A stretch of 64,000 bases of DNA from Annona cherimola (GCA_030490835.1 CM059972.1:54665563-54729562), one strand, 5' to 3'; positions 10,330 through 20,726 are shown, numbered from the stretch's first letter. Numbers and translations are program-made. Notes: a model not told the origin generated them from the sequence alone.

Positions 10330-11486
10330 GTAAGCAAGCAAAATTTCTAAAATGATTTTTTCTTTCTATATGATGATGTGTGATTTAAATGTTTATGTTT
10401 ATATTTTAACGAATGGGCAAGCATAAGTTTTGAAAATGGTGTCTTTAACGAAAAGCCACAAGTTTTGGAAAATGACGACTTTAATGAAAATTCGTAAGTT
10501 TTGGAAAAGAATGGGTTTAAGGAAAAGCCTCAAGGTTTGCTTCATGGGAACTAAGCTATACGTTTTAATATAAGGATTTTATCATCAGTATTGTCAAAGA
10601 TTGGCAATGCTTTATGTTAATGGATTGAGAATTTGGTTATGAGTAAGCAAGTTCTCCATGATAATGTTTTCAAAGGATTTCACGTTTTATGTCGATGGTT
10701 TTTTTTAAGAATTTGCTTTTAAGCAAGCAAGTTCTTTATGATGTTGTTTCAAAAGTATTTTATAAGAAAAAGGGGATTTTTTCCCTTTCTCGCAAAGCAA
10801 CAAACGTAAATAAGTTTTGAATTTCTTTTATGATATTTCACGATAAATAATTATGTTTGTGAAAGAAAAAGGAAAAGGGGATTTGATTTATGAAAAAGAT
10901 TTATTTTGTTTGGCCATGATAATTAAATAATAAATGATGATTTGAACATAGTCCATATGTTTTGAAATGATATTCAAAAAGTTTTGATTTCCTTTAGATA
11001 AGGAAATCTATGTAGAAGATATCTTGAAAAATATTTATACGGATGTGTTGAAGGGGATTTAAGGATGACCAACCTCCTACGTTGATTTCATAAAGTGGTT
11101 TGATTTCGTGTTGCTAAATGGTATGCAAAAGATTATGCAAGCTCTTTGTGTAAAAATGACAAAATTGATATGTGGACCAGAAATTAATTTTAAGGTGATT
11201 GAGAAGGAGTTAGCACAATTGCATAACTTTTGTGGGCAAAAGGCCCCGAAATGGAAACCAAGAAAATGTTAGAAAATATATGGTTTAATTTTGAAAATTT
11301 TGAAAATTCAAAGGTTTTGAAATTCTTTTATAAGGATTTTAAGATGTATCATTTTTTAAACATTTCAAATGTTTATCAAAATGTTTTACTCAAAATATTT
11401 CCAAAAGAATTTAAGGAAGGTCATCCTAAAATTACATTTCAAATGACAACTTGTTTAAAGTGGGTGCGCTCGTTTTACAAGTTAAC

Positions 11487-11655
11487 ACGGACTGCGGTCT
11501 GTGATGTGTTTTTGAAAATGATTTGTTTTAAAAAGACAGACTTTGGTCTGTGATGTTTTTAAGTTATGGATGCAGACAGAGGTCTGTGATCCTAGTTTAA
11601 AAGGACATGGACTGCAGTCTGTGGTTCTTCAAACCAAACGGACTACGGTCCATCA
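11487..11655 (+). repeat. palindrome array, core GGACTGCGGTCT (LTR A1)
   Basis: Five units lie near 11487, 11536, 11573, 11605 and 11639 (for example CACGGACTGCGGTCTGTG, CAGACAGAGGTCTGTG), followed by the GC-rich module 11640-11830. It is the inverted copy of 7159-7325. Short open frames across this stretch in both copies reflect LTR homology, not a gene. Confidence 0.8.
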
Positions 11656-12129
11656 TAATAATGTACGGTGCTCCAGTACAAGGAACAGGCAGGTTGTAGA
11701 GCATGGTTGGGATGACCGGGGCCCACTCTACATAAGGCCAAGTCTCTAAGGGATGACAAGAGTGCCAGCGGTGCCCTCCCTTAGATGAGAGCAGGATAAA
11801 TAAACAGCCGCCTGGCTAGCGTGCTGTTAAGAATTCTCTTCCAAAAGGTAGCATGATCACTTACTAAGTATCACTACTGGATGGGGAGAAATGTGTTGCA
11901 TACGTTTTTCTTTTCAAAAGCCCAAAGATTGGGATATAAAAGCATTTATATGAAAAATTATCCTAAATTGGATGTTTATGAGAGATTATGTCTAAGTTAC
12001 CCTAAAAGCAGGGTGTTTTACACAAAATGTGTAAATATTAAGAATAAAAAGAAATGATTTCTATGCAAAAGTTTTCATGAAAAGGATTTATGACTTGTTT
12101 GCTATAAACAAGCCCCAAGATAGGGATCA

Positions 12130-12600
12130 TGAAAAAGAGTTTATGTTAGAAAATGTTTTGGACATAAGAATGTCCATTTCCTAAAAAGATTTATGTTGGA
12201 ACATGTGTGGACATAAAAATGTCCGTTTCTAAAAGAGTTTAAGGGATAAAGGTGTTTGTGGACATATGAATGTTCATTGCCAAAAAGGCTTACGAGAAAT
12301 GTATTTTGGACATAAAAATGTCCATTATCAAAGTGTTTATGTGAAAAACGTTTTAGGATGTATAAATGTCCGATTCCAACAAGGTTTACGTGGAAAAATA
12401 TTTTAGGACGTATAAACGTCCGTTTCCAACAAGGTTTAAGTAGAAAAATATTTTAGGACGTATGAACGTCGAATGCCAAAATGATTTATGTGGAAAAATG
12501 TCTTTTCGTGGACATGAGAATGTTGATTGCCAAATATAGTTTATGTCTTGATGTTTTGGGACATAAAATGTCCCCTGGCCAAGATGATTTATGTGAAAAA
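12130..12600 (+). repeat. array of GGACAT...ATGTCC palindromes (LTR A1)
   Basis: About ten units have a period near 50 bases. Variants include GGACATAAAAATGTCC, GGACGTATAAACGTCC and GGATGTATAAATGTCC. It is the inverted homolog of 6187-6653. Weaker versions are seen in LTR A2 (41060-41420) and LTR E (47165-47300). Confidence 0.88.
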
Positions 12601-12677
12601 TATTTTAGGAAATGATTTTCAAGGAAGTCTTGCCCTAAAAGATAAAATTCTTTCTTACTGAGTTATCACTCACATTT

Positions 12678-12698
12678 TATTTTCCGAACCTTAGACAG
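12678..12698 (+). promoter_or_regulatory. predicted 3' splice acceptor of the second LTR intron (LTR A1)
   Basis: ATTTTATTTTCCGAACCTTAG is followed by ACAG/GT at 12698, with TTACTGAGTT about 30 bases upstream as a branch-point candidate. Inferred from position and recurrence. Confidence 0.5.
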
Positions 12699-13150
12699 GT
12701 ACTGGAAGACTCAAGCGGTCGAGGACCTAAGAAATGTAGAAAAGGTACGAGATAGTATCATGTGGGCTAAAAGGATTAGCCATGGTGAGTGGAATGATAT
12801 GAATGAAAGTATTCAGGTATGTTGACGTATATGAATTTATTTAAAGTTCTAAGTTCTAGGAGAACTAATGAAGGAATGGGTGAATGTATGTCTGGAATGG
12901 CAATGACATGATTAGGTCAAGAGGGCCTATGATGTATAACAACATGTTGAAATGATTTAAAGGATATGTACAAGTGTACCATTACTTATGTTATAAATGA
13001 AATGATGATGAATGAAGAAACGAAAAAAAATTGGACAAGTTCCAATTAAAATCCCACCGCGTGATCAGGGAACAATCCAGATTCACATTTACCAATCTAT
13101 AAGGTCTTGAGGTAAAGAAGTGACGTCTCGATTTGGGGCGCCACAGAGCT

Positions 13151-13162
13151 TGGTATCAGAGC
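13151..13162 (+). other. primer-binding site, initiator tRNA-Met
   Basis: TGGTATCAGAGC is complementary to the 3' end of plant initiator tRNA-Met, the standard minus-strand primer of Ty3/gypsy and Ty1/copia elements. The spacing from the LTR end is five bases (GAGCT). About 50 bases of leader follow, including G/GTAAAC at 13170, before the D fragment. Confidence 0.95.
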
Positions 13163-13204
13163 AAAGATTGGTAAACAGGCGTGAAATGGAGAAATAAAGG
13201 ATGA

Positions 13205-13397
13205 TGAATTAGTTTTAAGTTTGAAATCCAAATTCTCTACTCACCGAAAGCAACTAAACTGATTAATAATCCTAGTTAGATCATTTCCTCGTGGGAACGA
13301 TACTCTACTCACTCTTTATTACTTGATCGGCACATATACTTGAGTTAAAACGAGCATTTTTATTAGACATATACGCAGCTCGTCCATATGATTATGC
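13205..13397 (-). mobile_element. D fragment 1 (unclassified LTR-element piece)
   Basis: Read on the minus strand it shares GACGAGCTGCGTATATGTC, then TCAAGTAATAAAGAGTGAG and the ATCGTTCCnACGAGGA motif, with the plus strand at 35812-35925. Similar motifs are known to me from 3' LTR regions of plant Tat-like gypsy elements, but the assignment is a guess. It separates the truncated A1 leader from the truncated C1 LTR. The left border is uncertain by about 20 bases. Confidence 0.5.
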
Positions 13398-16300
13398 ATA
13401 CTCCATTTTTAATCAACTTTCCAACTTAGGCCATCATCCGGACTTAGTATAAAATCCATAATTATTCACAACATAGCAAAACATGCATATAACATATGTC
13501 CATAAAATTCTTCCATCAATACATCTCAATCCATAATGTAATTTTCATACATTCATTCAATCATAATGTCATACACAGATAATAAAAATTTATCTTTCTT
13601 CATCATTTAACCTGTGCTCCTCTTCCATCTCCATCCTTTCACCTATCTTAGGATTTGGAAAATAAAATGTGAGTCGAAACTCAATAAGCAAGTGACATAG
13701 TTTTCAGACAATTCATTTTGCAGGCAACATTTTTCATTTAAAAACATCTTGGAAAGCAACATTATACCCACTCGTGGGTATATCATGAAAACATAATCCT
13801 TATACCCATCATAGGTACATCATAAATAATGTGGTGCATTATTATAAAACATGAACATCATAGGATGAAAGCTAGTTAGGCGACCATTCGTCTCCGTCTT
13901 CTCCCATCTCAGGGAGGGCGCCGCCAGCTTTTGGACTATCTTAGTGACTTGGTCATACCAAATGGGGACAATTGGTCCGCTTATACCCTTGAGGTGGACC
14001 TAATGCCTTGTGCACATAAACTTATCATAAACATGATTCTTAACACGCTAGTATGATTTTTCGTACATAAACTCTTGGAAACATCATTTTTATCAACATT
14101 TGATAAAGCATTATGAAAATCATTAATCACAAGTTAGAACAACATTTCAACACATATTGAGATAAAAAAATGACCATCCTTAAACAACTTAGAAATAATT
14201 TCAACAATCATTTGCTTAATAATTCAAAGCATTTAAAATATCATTAGCAAACATTTTATCATAGTTTTGTGAAAGCAAAAATCCTTTAGAAAGTTGCTTG
14301 CTTACCTGCGTTACGTTAGCTTTTCTGGTCAACCTTTTCTTTTCCTTTGCCTATACACATAAGAATGATATTGCATTCATATAATTCTCATTTTCTTGCA
14401 TACAACTTAGTTTTCCAACCCATTAATCATTAACATACATAACCCACTTGAATTTTCAAGTCGGGTATCATACATAGCACATACTTGTGTGTCATATCAT
14501 CCATTCATTTCATACTATGTTCTATACCCGTATGTAGGGTAAATTTTTATAACATAACAATCATTCATTAATTCCTCATATGGAGGTTCATTGCCTCCCA
14601 TTCATCATTTTTCACATATTTTTCACATTTCATATTTCGGTGCTCATTTTAAGCACATATTTGACGTCTTAAGCCTCATACATTAATCTTAAATTTTGAG
14701 ATTATAAATAATTATCAAAATAACAACTTAATCATTCATTTAATTACATATTCATGCAATTTTTTCTTTTTAGAAAATCATATAAGTCATTTATCATTCA
14801 TTCATACATATCCTTTCATGTATACCCATCTTACAACACATATACTATGTGGTTCTTTAAAATTTTCAAAACAGTAACTTGCCTCCTAATTTGGCATGAT
14901 TAAACCCCTTAATTAGCACATAACTTAGGGTATATTTATGGAATTTTAATCCATTGATTATAGGGTTCCAAAATAGCAACATTGGCACCCCTTTTTCGCA
15001 CTTTCAACGTCTCTTTTGACACTTAAATCTCAACATATTTTTAATCAATTAATTCCATCCATTAATCATGCTTTTCTTATCCTCAATTTAGGTTAATATC
15101 ACATATTTAAAGTCTATAAATTTCTTGCTTACAAAACAGCAACTTCCATGAACGTTTTGGGTACCCTTTTGGACGTCCACATATGTTGCCTAAAAATTCA
15201 GATTTTGGGCAATCCTTTCCAATCCTTTTTGGAAGTCCTAAGTACCCTTAATTTAGGGTACTTTACCCTCTAATCCTTCCATGTATCATTTGAGCTAATT
15301 TATGCATCATAGACATCATACAAGGGTGAAAATCGGGTCAAGTTGTTAACCCTAAGTTCCATCTTTTCCAGGGTTCATGTCTTATACCTAAATCAACATA
15401 TAAAATTCATAAAATCATGATTAATAATTTAATCATGAAAATAATTCAAAACAGAAACTTGACATGAGGAATTAAGAAAATTCCAGCTACGTTTAATGAC
15501 CCGTATCATCTCTAACCTCCAACTTAACCTCTTTAAACCCTTGAATTCATTCCTTTCATTCAATTCTCGTTCAATACTCTAATTAAGGGCATCTTAAATC
15601 ATCCTTTAAGGGTTCATTATGAATCAAATTCATGACCAATAAATAGAGGTAAGAAACTTAGAGTTAAAGGATCCAAAACTCAATCCATACTTACTTGAAT
15701 CTAAGCAACCTTTGATCCAATCTTTTCCAACTTGGATTTTTCTCTTTTCTTCCTCTTTTTCCTTCTCCTTTTCTGCTATTTTTCTGTATTTTCTTTCTGG
15801 TTTGGGGATGTCCCAGATGCTGCCTCTTTTTGGAGATTTTTCTCCTTGAAATTTTTCTCTCTCTAACCCTCCCACTTGGAACGTCCAATGCTCCTTTATG
15901 CCCTTGATTTTTCAGATTTTTGGGCCCACCTTGCCACATCATTAGGAGGGTAATTTATGTACATCTTATCCCTTGATGTGTTGGCTTCATCATGTCCAAG
16001 TAAAATGTGTATTTATCTTATGTAAAAAATCATCAAATCTTAGCTCATTTAAAGTCTACCTTGTTGTCCACTATTCATCACGTCCACATGGCCTTGATAT
16101 TGGCCTATTTTTCCATAAAAATCAACCTTGATTTAATGGAAATTACTTACCCTAGTTATCTAGGTTAATTCATGCATATTTTGTATTTAAAAAAAATCAA
16201 AACAATGCATGTTTATCCCACCTTGGGCGTCACCATGCTTGTCACCTTTCCAAGCCTCTCAAGGCTACACCATTAGCCTTTTTCTCTTGCATTAATCCTC

Positions 16301-17051
16301 TTGATTTTTCAAGGATTTTAGCATTTTAGGTAATTCATAAAATCCACTCAAAATTACCCTTGTGTGACGCCTCATAGAAGCCATAACTCACTTCATTAAA
16401 GCTCTTGCTTTATCAATAATACAATGCCACTTTATGGAACCCAAAGTCAAAGTCTTTCGTCACTTTGTGATTAAGCATGTTCTCATGATAATTATCTTAA
16501 TAAAATCCTTCCATAATGTTAATCATAAAGTTTTATCCATTCATGTCAAATTTCATCCCAAAATGACCTTTCTATCTCAAGTTATGACTATTTGAGTTTA
16601 ACTTTTAAATTTGGGATGGAAATAAATAATTATCTACTTAATCCCATCATATTTTTCATAATCCAATTCATTCATAAGATTGGGCACATAATCATGTGCT
16701 TACCTTTCAAATTTTATCTCATTCTGCCTTTTAAGCATCAATTTATGAATTTTCTAGCATTTATCACCTTAATTTCATAATTATCATTTTAATCTCTAAT
16801 AATTAAATCATGATAAATGAAATAATTATTCATTGCACATTTACATTTTTCAATCCTCATTAGGTCACCTTGATCATATTAACCCACATCGGGCTATGAC
16901 GATTAATTTAATCACCATTCTTAATCATTAGCCCTAATTGCAATAAATCATCAAAACATTAAAATCATTCTTAAATCAATCAATTAATACATAATTCATA
17001 TTTACATGTCAAATGCATATGTATGATTCCTATTTTTATCCGGGTATCACA
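13398..17051 (-). mobile_element. C-type 3' LTR (C1), truncated at its 3' end
   Basis: On the minus strand it begins TGTGATACCCGG at 17051, next to a polypurine tract (17052-17065), and runs left until it is cut at about 13398. The expected terminal U5 block ending GCCACA is missing. It holds micro-exon 14306-14350, donor 15689-15694 and the GC-rich hairpin CTCCCATCTCAGGGAG near 13901. No coding content. Confidence 0.85.
14306..14350 (-). other. conserved LTR micro-exon candidate, 45 nt (C1)
   Basis: Minus strand: GTGTATAG / GCAAAGGAAAAGAAAAG... CGCAG / GTAAGCAAGC. Both flanks match the other ten copies. Confidence 0.55.
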
Positions 17052-17065
17052 ATCCTCCCTTCCTT
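17052..17065 (-). other. polypurine tract of element C1
   Basis: The minus strand reads as a purine-rich run (AAGGAAGGGAGGAT) directly before the LTR start TGTGATACC. It is followed upstream by the conserved GGTTTCGAGACGAGACCT motif. Confidence 0.8.
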
Positions 17066-17089
17066 ATAAAAGGTCTCGTCTCGAAACCG

Positions 17090-18430
17090 TTTACTTTTGG
17101 AATAGTTGAGGATACTTCCTTTCTACTCTTCCTTTAATTCTCATATAGCCTCACTTTCGGAATACCGGTTCCATTAAACTTTAACATATTCAATTTCTCT
17201 ATTTGGAAGCTTTTGTACCTTATAATCCAATATCCTAATTGATCTTTCTCGTAGTTCGAATGATCTTGAATCGACAGGTTCTCTACTACTAGTATGTGGC
17301 TAGGGTCTGGAATATATTTCCTAAGCATAAAAATATAGAACACATTGTGTACTAGGGCTAGTGCTGGAAGTAACGCTACTCTATAAGCCAACTTTCCAAT
17401 TCTTTCTAGTACTTTAAATGGTCCAATATACTTGCAATTTAACTTACTCTTTTTCCCAAATTTTGCGACTCCTTTGAATGACGTGACCTTTATGAACACA
17501 TGTTTGCCAATTTGGATATTCAAATCCTTTCTCTTGCAATTTGTGTAACTCTTTTGCCGACTCTGGACTGTGAGTATACACTGGCGAATAATTTACACTT
17601 TGCTTTTTCTCTCCAACTTCATCCCAGTTCAATGGTGTTCGACATCATCGTCCATATAACGCTTCAAATTGAGCCATTTGAATACTAGCCTGATAGTTAT
17701 TATTATATGTAAATTCTGCTATCGGTGCATATTCATCCCACGATCCTCCGAATTCCAATGTACACATATGGAGCATGTCCTCGATAATCTGATTCACTCG
17801 CTCCGTCTGTCCATCTGTCTAGGGATGAAATGCTGTATTGAACTTAAGCTGAGTGCCTAGGGTTTCGTGTAGACTTTTCCAAAATTGAGATGTGAACATT
17901 GTATCTCGATTAGATACTATTGACTTGGGTACTCCGTGAAGTCGTACTATCTCCTTCTGGTACACTTTAGCTAGCCTTTTTGCCGAAAAGGTCCTCTTAA
18001 TGGGTATAAAGTGCGACCTTGGATAATCGATCCACTGTTACCCATATAGAGTTGTTTCCTGTTTGTGTCTTAGGCAGTCCTTCAATGAAATCCAATGTGA
18101 TATCGTCCAACTTCCACTCGGGAACTTCCAGAGATTGTAACTTTCTAGATATTTGTTGGTAATCTGCCTTCACCCTTTGACATGTTAAGCACTTAACCAC
18201 GTACTCAGCGATCTACCTTTTCATGTTATTCCACCAATAATATTTCTTGAGATCCTGGTACATCGTAGTGCTTCCTGGATGCATGGAAAATGGCAAAAAA
18301 TAATCTTCCTTGAGTACCTGTTCCTCAATTCCACTACATTAGGTATGCAAAGGTGACCCTTGTACTGATACATACCTTGTTCATTAATGATAAATTCATT
18401 CAACCCCTTTTTCTTCATTTTTTCCATATA
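17090..18430 (-). pseudogene. C1 integrase and chromodomain, inactivated
   Basis: Right to left: remains of the integrase zinc domain (CLTCQRVKAD near 18180), the catalytic core (LDFIEGLPKTQ near 18090), VPKSIVSNRD near 17915, TDGQTERVNQ near 17810, an SH3-like C-terminal segment (GKHVFIKVTSFKG to HNVFYIFMLRKY, about 17310-17510) and a decayed chromodomain. Integrase joins the cDNA to host DNA, and the chromodomain steers chromoviruses to heterochromatin. Damage: the second catalytic Asp of the IVSDRD motif is Asn; HPQTDG reads HP-stop-TDG (CAG to TAG); frameshifts occur near 18360, 18000, 17525 and 17175; and the chromodomain Trp is TGA. The order and chromodomain identify a Tekay/Del-like chromovirus. 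Confidence 0.85.
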
Positions 18431-18888
18431 TTTATGTAGGTCTAAATCATTCTGCTATGTAGTTTTAATCTTCTCAAATAAGGAAGATTGTATGTGCATT
18501 TGTGATAATTTTGCTTGAAGTCCAGGTGGACATATAATCAGTTCCAACTGTCTTACCTCTTGAAGTGATAAGGTGCGCTATGCTGGCATTTTTGCTCAAT
18601 GCATCAGCTACCACGTTTGCCTTACCTGGATAGTATAATATCTCTAAGTCGTAATCCTTTAGTAACTCGAGTCATCTACTTTTTCTCATATTAAACTCCT
18701 TTTGAGTAAAAACATACTTAAGGCTCTTATGATCTGTGTTAATTTTGCGCCTAGCCCCATACAGGTAGTGTCTCCAAAATTTCAAGGCAAACACTACTGC
18801 CGCTAGCTCTAAGTCGTGAGTGGGGTATCTTACCTCATTGGCCTTCAACTGCTAAGATGCATAAGTTATCACCTTTCCTCTCTGCATC
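18431..18888 (-). pseudogene. C1 RNase H fragment, cut by element C2
   Basis: The reading from 18888 leftward gives GKVITYAS-stop-[33 protein letters not shown] and a stop in place of Trp before LELLKDYD, then GKANVVADALS. This is the RNase H and connection region that degrades the RNA strand during reverse transcription. The N-terminal half, with the first catalytic Asp, is absent because the C2 LTR starts at 18889. The candidate target site is GCATC at 18884-18888; its partner is not in the window. Confidence 0.85.
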
Positions 18889-19022
18889 TGTGTCACCCCA
18901 GCCCAAGCGTCACAACCTCACTCCAAGATCTATCGATTGGTAACGTGATCAGAATTATTGCCCTGTCACATGGCGGGCTTATTGGATTTTTATCCATTTT
19001 ATCCTAACTCCTTAGTAGTTTA

Positions 19023-20726
19023 TGTTGGTCCCGAGTTTATGACAATTACCCAAGAGGGGAGCGGTGAATTGGGTATTTAAAATTTTTCACTTAAATAGAA
19101 ATTTGCCCCTGTTTGATTTAATTCCCTTTAATGAAACAAATGAAACATATGGAGAGTAATAAAGCAATAAAAAAAATGTAAATCACAGCAGTAGACAAGA
19201 TTTTCATAGTGGTTCTCCAAGCTCACACCCCTTGTGACTTGGGTTCCACTATGTATTCTCAAATACAACTAGAGCAACAACTCTTTTCTAGATTCCAGCT
19301 CTAGGGGCGTGTACAAATCACAGCACAAGTAGGTGACGAGTCCTACTCAAGTCACAACACTACTTTGCTTTCACTTGGTTCAAAATCCCAATAATAAACC
19401 AAGTATCAAATACAAATATTAATGTAAATAAGAAAGTCTACACTTTATTGATTGTGTAGGCAGATTTAGCTCGTGGAAGAACATGTAGAAGAAAATATTT
19501 GAACAGTGTTAGAGCATGCAGCAAGTTGGAGCTTTGTTCTTCCCTTGAAAACTTGTGTTGATCACTTAAAGCTTGAGATGATGGTTGTTGAATCTCAGTT
19601 AATGCTCTATCTAACCTCTAGCACGTTCACTTGAATGCATATTTATAATGGTGAAGTAAATTCGAACGTTTGGAGGTAGGTGGCGCTCATTTAATGCACC
19701 AACGTTTAAATTTTTCCGACCATTGCGACCCAAGTCGCAGATGAAGTCGACCTCGGGTGTGACTTCACCCAAGTCACATACTAAAATCGACTTGGGGTGC
19801 GACTTCGATCCCCAACAAACACCTCAAGTTCTTCCTTAGGTCAACTTGGTCCTTGACTTGACCCAAGTCGCAGGTGAAGTCGACTTCGGGTGCGACTTCA
19901 CTTTCCATATTTACTTGATGAACTTGAAATCTTTGGAAATCAACTTGCTTTGTTGATATTGATCTTATATTTGTTCTTCCACTGATGCATTTGATCTTTG
20001 TTGAAGCTTTGACATGTTCAACCTTGATAATCTTGATTTTTCAATCCTTAGAAATGGCCAAAGGAATTTTCCTTGATCATAATATAGTCTTGAATGGCTT
20101 TATCATGTAGATACGCTTGCCTTGGACTACAAGCATCTTCAATCTGACTCAAGTCGGATGCCTGAGTTGATTTGGATTCCAACTTCACTCAAGTAGCATG
20201 TGAAGTCGACTTGGATGTGCGACTTCACTAGTCTCATATTCAAATTTCAACGCTGAAGCTTTTGAACACCTAAAGTCGATGATGGAGTCGACTTGGGTCT
20301 GCGACTTCACCCAAGTCACAACTGAAGTCGACTTGGACTTGCAACTTCACTTGTCTTGGATTCCAATTTCAGCGCTGGAAGGTTTAGGCTCTCGAAGTCT
20401 ATGCCAGAGTCGACTTGGGTCTGCGACTTCACCTAAGTCGCAGATGGAGTCAACTTGGCCTTACGACTTCATCTATCTTGGATCAATTTTCAGCACTGGA
20501 GTGTTTTTCTACTTCCAAGTCGCTTTTGAGGTCGACTTGGGTATTGACTTGACTCGAGTCGATAGTTGAGTAGACTTGGATTGCAACTTGACCTGTCAGA
20601 TTCAGATTTTTCATTTTTAAAACCTTTAAACATTTTCACAAAACATATTAGTAACCAAAACTTACTCAAATTGAATTGTTAATCATCAAATCATAGATTT
20701 TGCTTAATTTTCCATTGATTCCAACA
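19023..20726. mobile_element. solo LTR H (TGTTGG...CCAACA) in LTR C2
   Basis: The 1704-bp sequence begins TGTTGGTCCCGAG and ends GATTCCAACA, with 6-bp terminal inverted repeats, and is flanked by a perfect target duplication GTTTA (19018-19022, 20727-20731). The paralogous C3 LTR at 27105-27125 shows the empty site. No PBS, PPT or gag-pol lies inside. The start motif followed by GAGGGGAG.GGTGAATTGGG resembles LTR starts of plant copia elements (SIRE-like), an uncertain assignment. It contains an internal tandem array at 19735-20600. Confidence 0.88.
19735..20600. repeat. degenerate tandem array of GTCGACTTGGGTnnGCGACTTC units
   Basis: Short modules around the palindrome AAGTCGACTT alternate with ACTTCACCCAAGTCGCA. 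From about 20150 they form a higher-order unit of roughly 115 bases, repeated about four times with linker sequence CAATTTCAGCGCTGGA or similar. Adjacent modules are mutually inverted, so the region can fold on itself. It is clearly more GC-rich than its surroundings. Confidence 0.85.

Larger units (their letters stand above)
3239..13145 (+). mobile_element. A-type LTR (A1), split by a solo LTR
   Basis: It starts TGTGAAACCCCAACC at 3239, right after a polypurine tract, and ends GGGGCGCCACA at 13145, five bases before a primer-binding site. The LTR is cut at 5622 by the solo LTR 5623-10275. Removing that insert and one copy of the ATTTA duplication rejoins ...TTTCATTTATTTA with GGCAAAGGC..., and this continuity matches the uninterrupted reverse copy at 8256-8275. 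The net length is about 5.25 kb. It contains a TATA box and donor (3947-4187), the micro-exon 10282-10329, two palindrome arrays and a terminal acceptor. PPT on one side and PBS on the other mean it served as the shared LTR of a tandem element, or is a recombination product. Confidence 0.9.

Noticed and set aside
11543..11749. A 60-70 codon open frame with near-identical protein in two places (also 7062-7250 minus)
   Set aside because: Both lie at the same spot in two copies of the A-type LTR; similarity follows from LTR homology, and the frame spans the palindrome array and GC-rich module. No start context, no recognised protein.
20279..20569. Open frame of 96 codons with repeats
   Set aside because: Product of the tandem array in LTR H; the repeat unit lacks stops in this frame. 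No homology recognised.
19023..20726. DNA transposon because of 6-bp terminal inverted repeats
   Set aside because: TG...CA ends and a 5-bp target duplication fit an LTR; no transposase. Short inverted termini are normal for LTRs.
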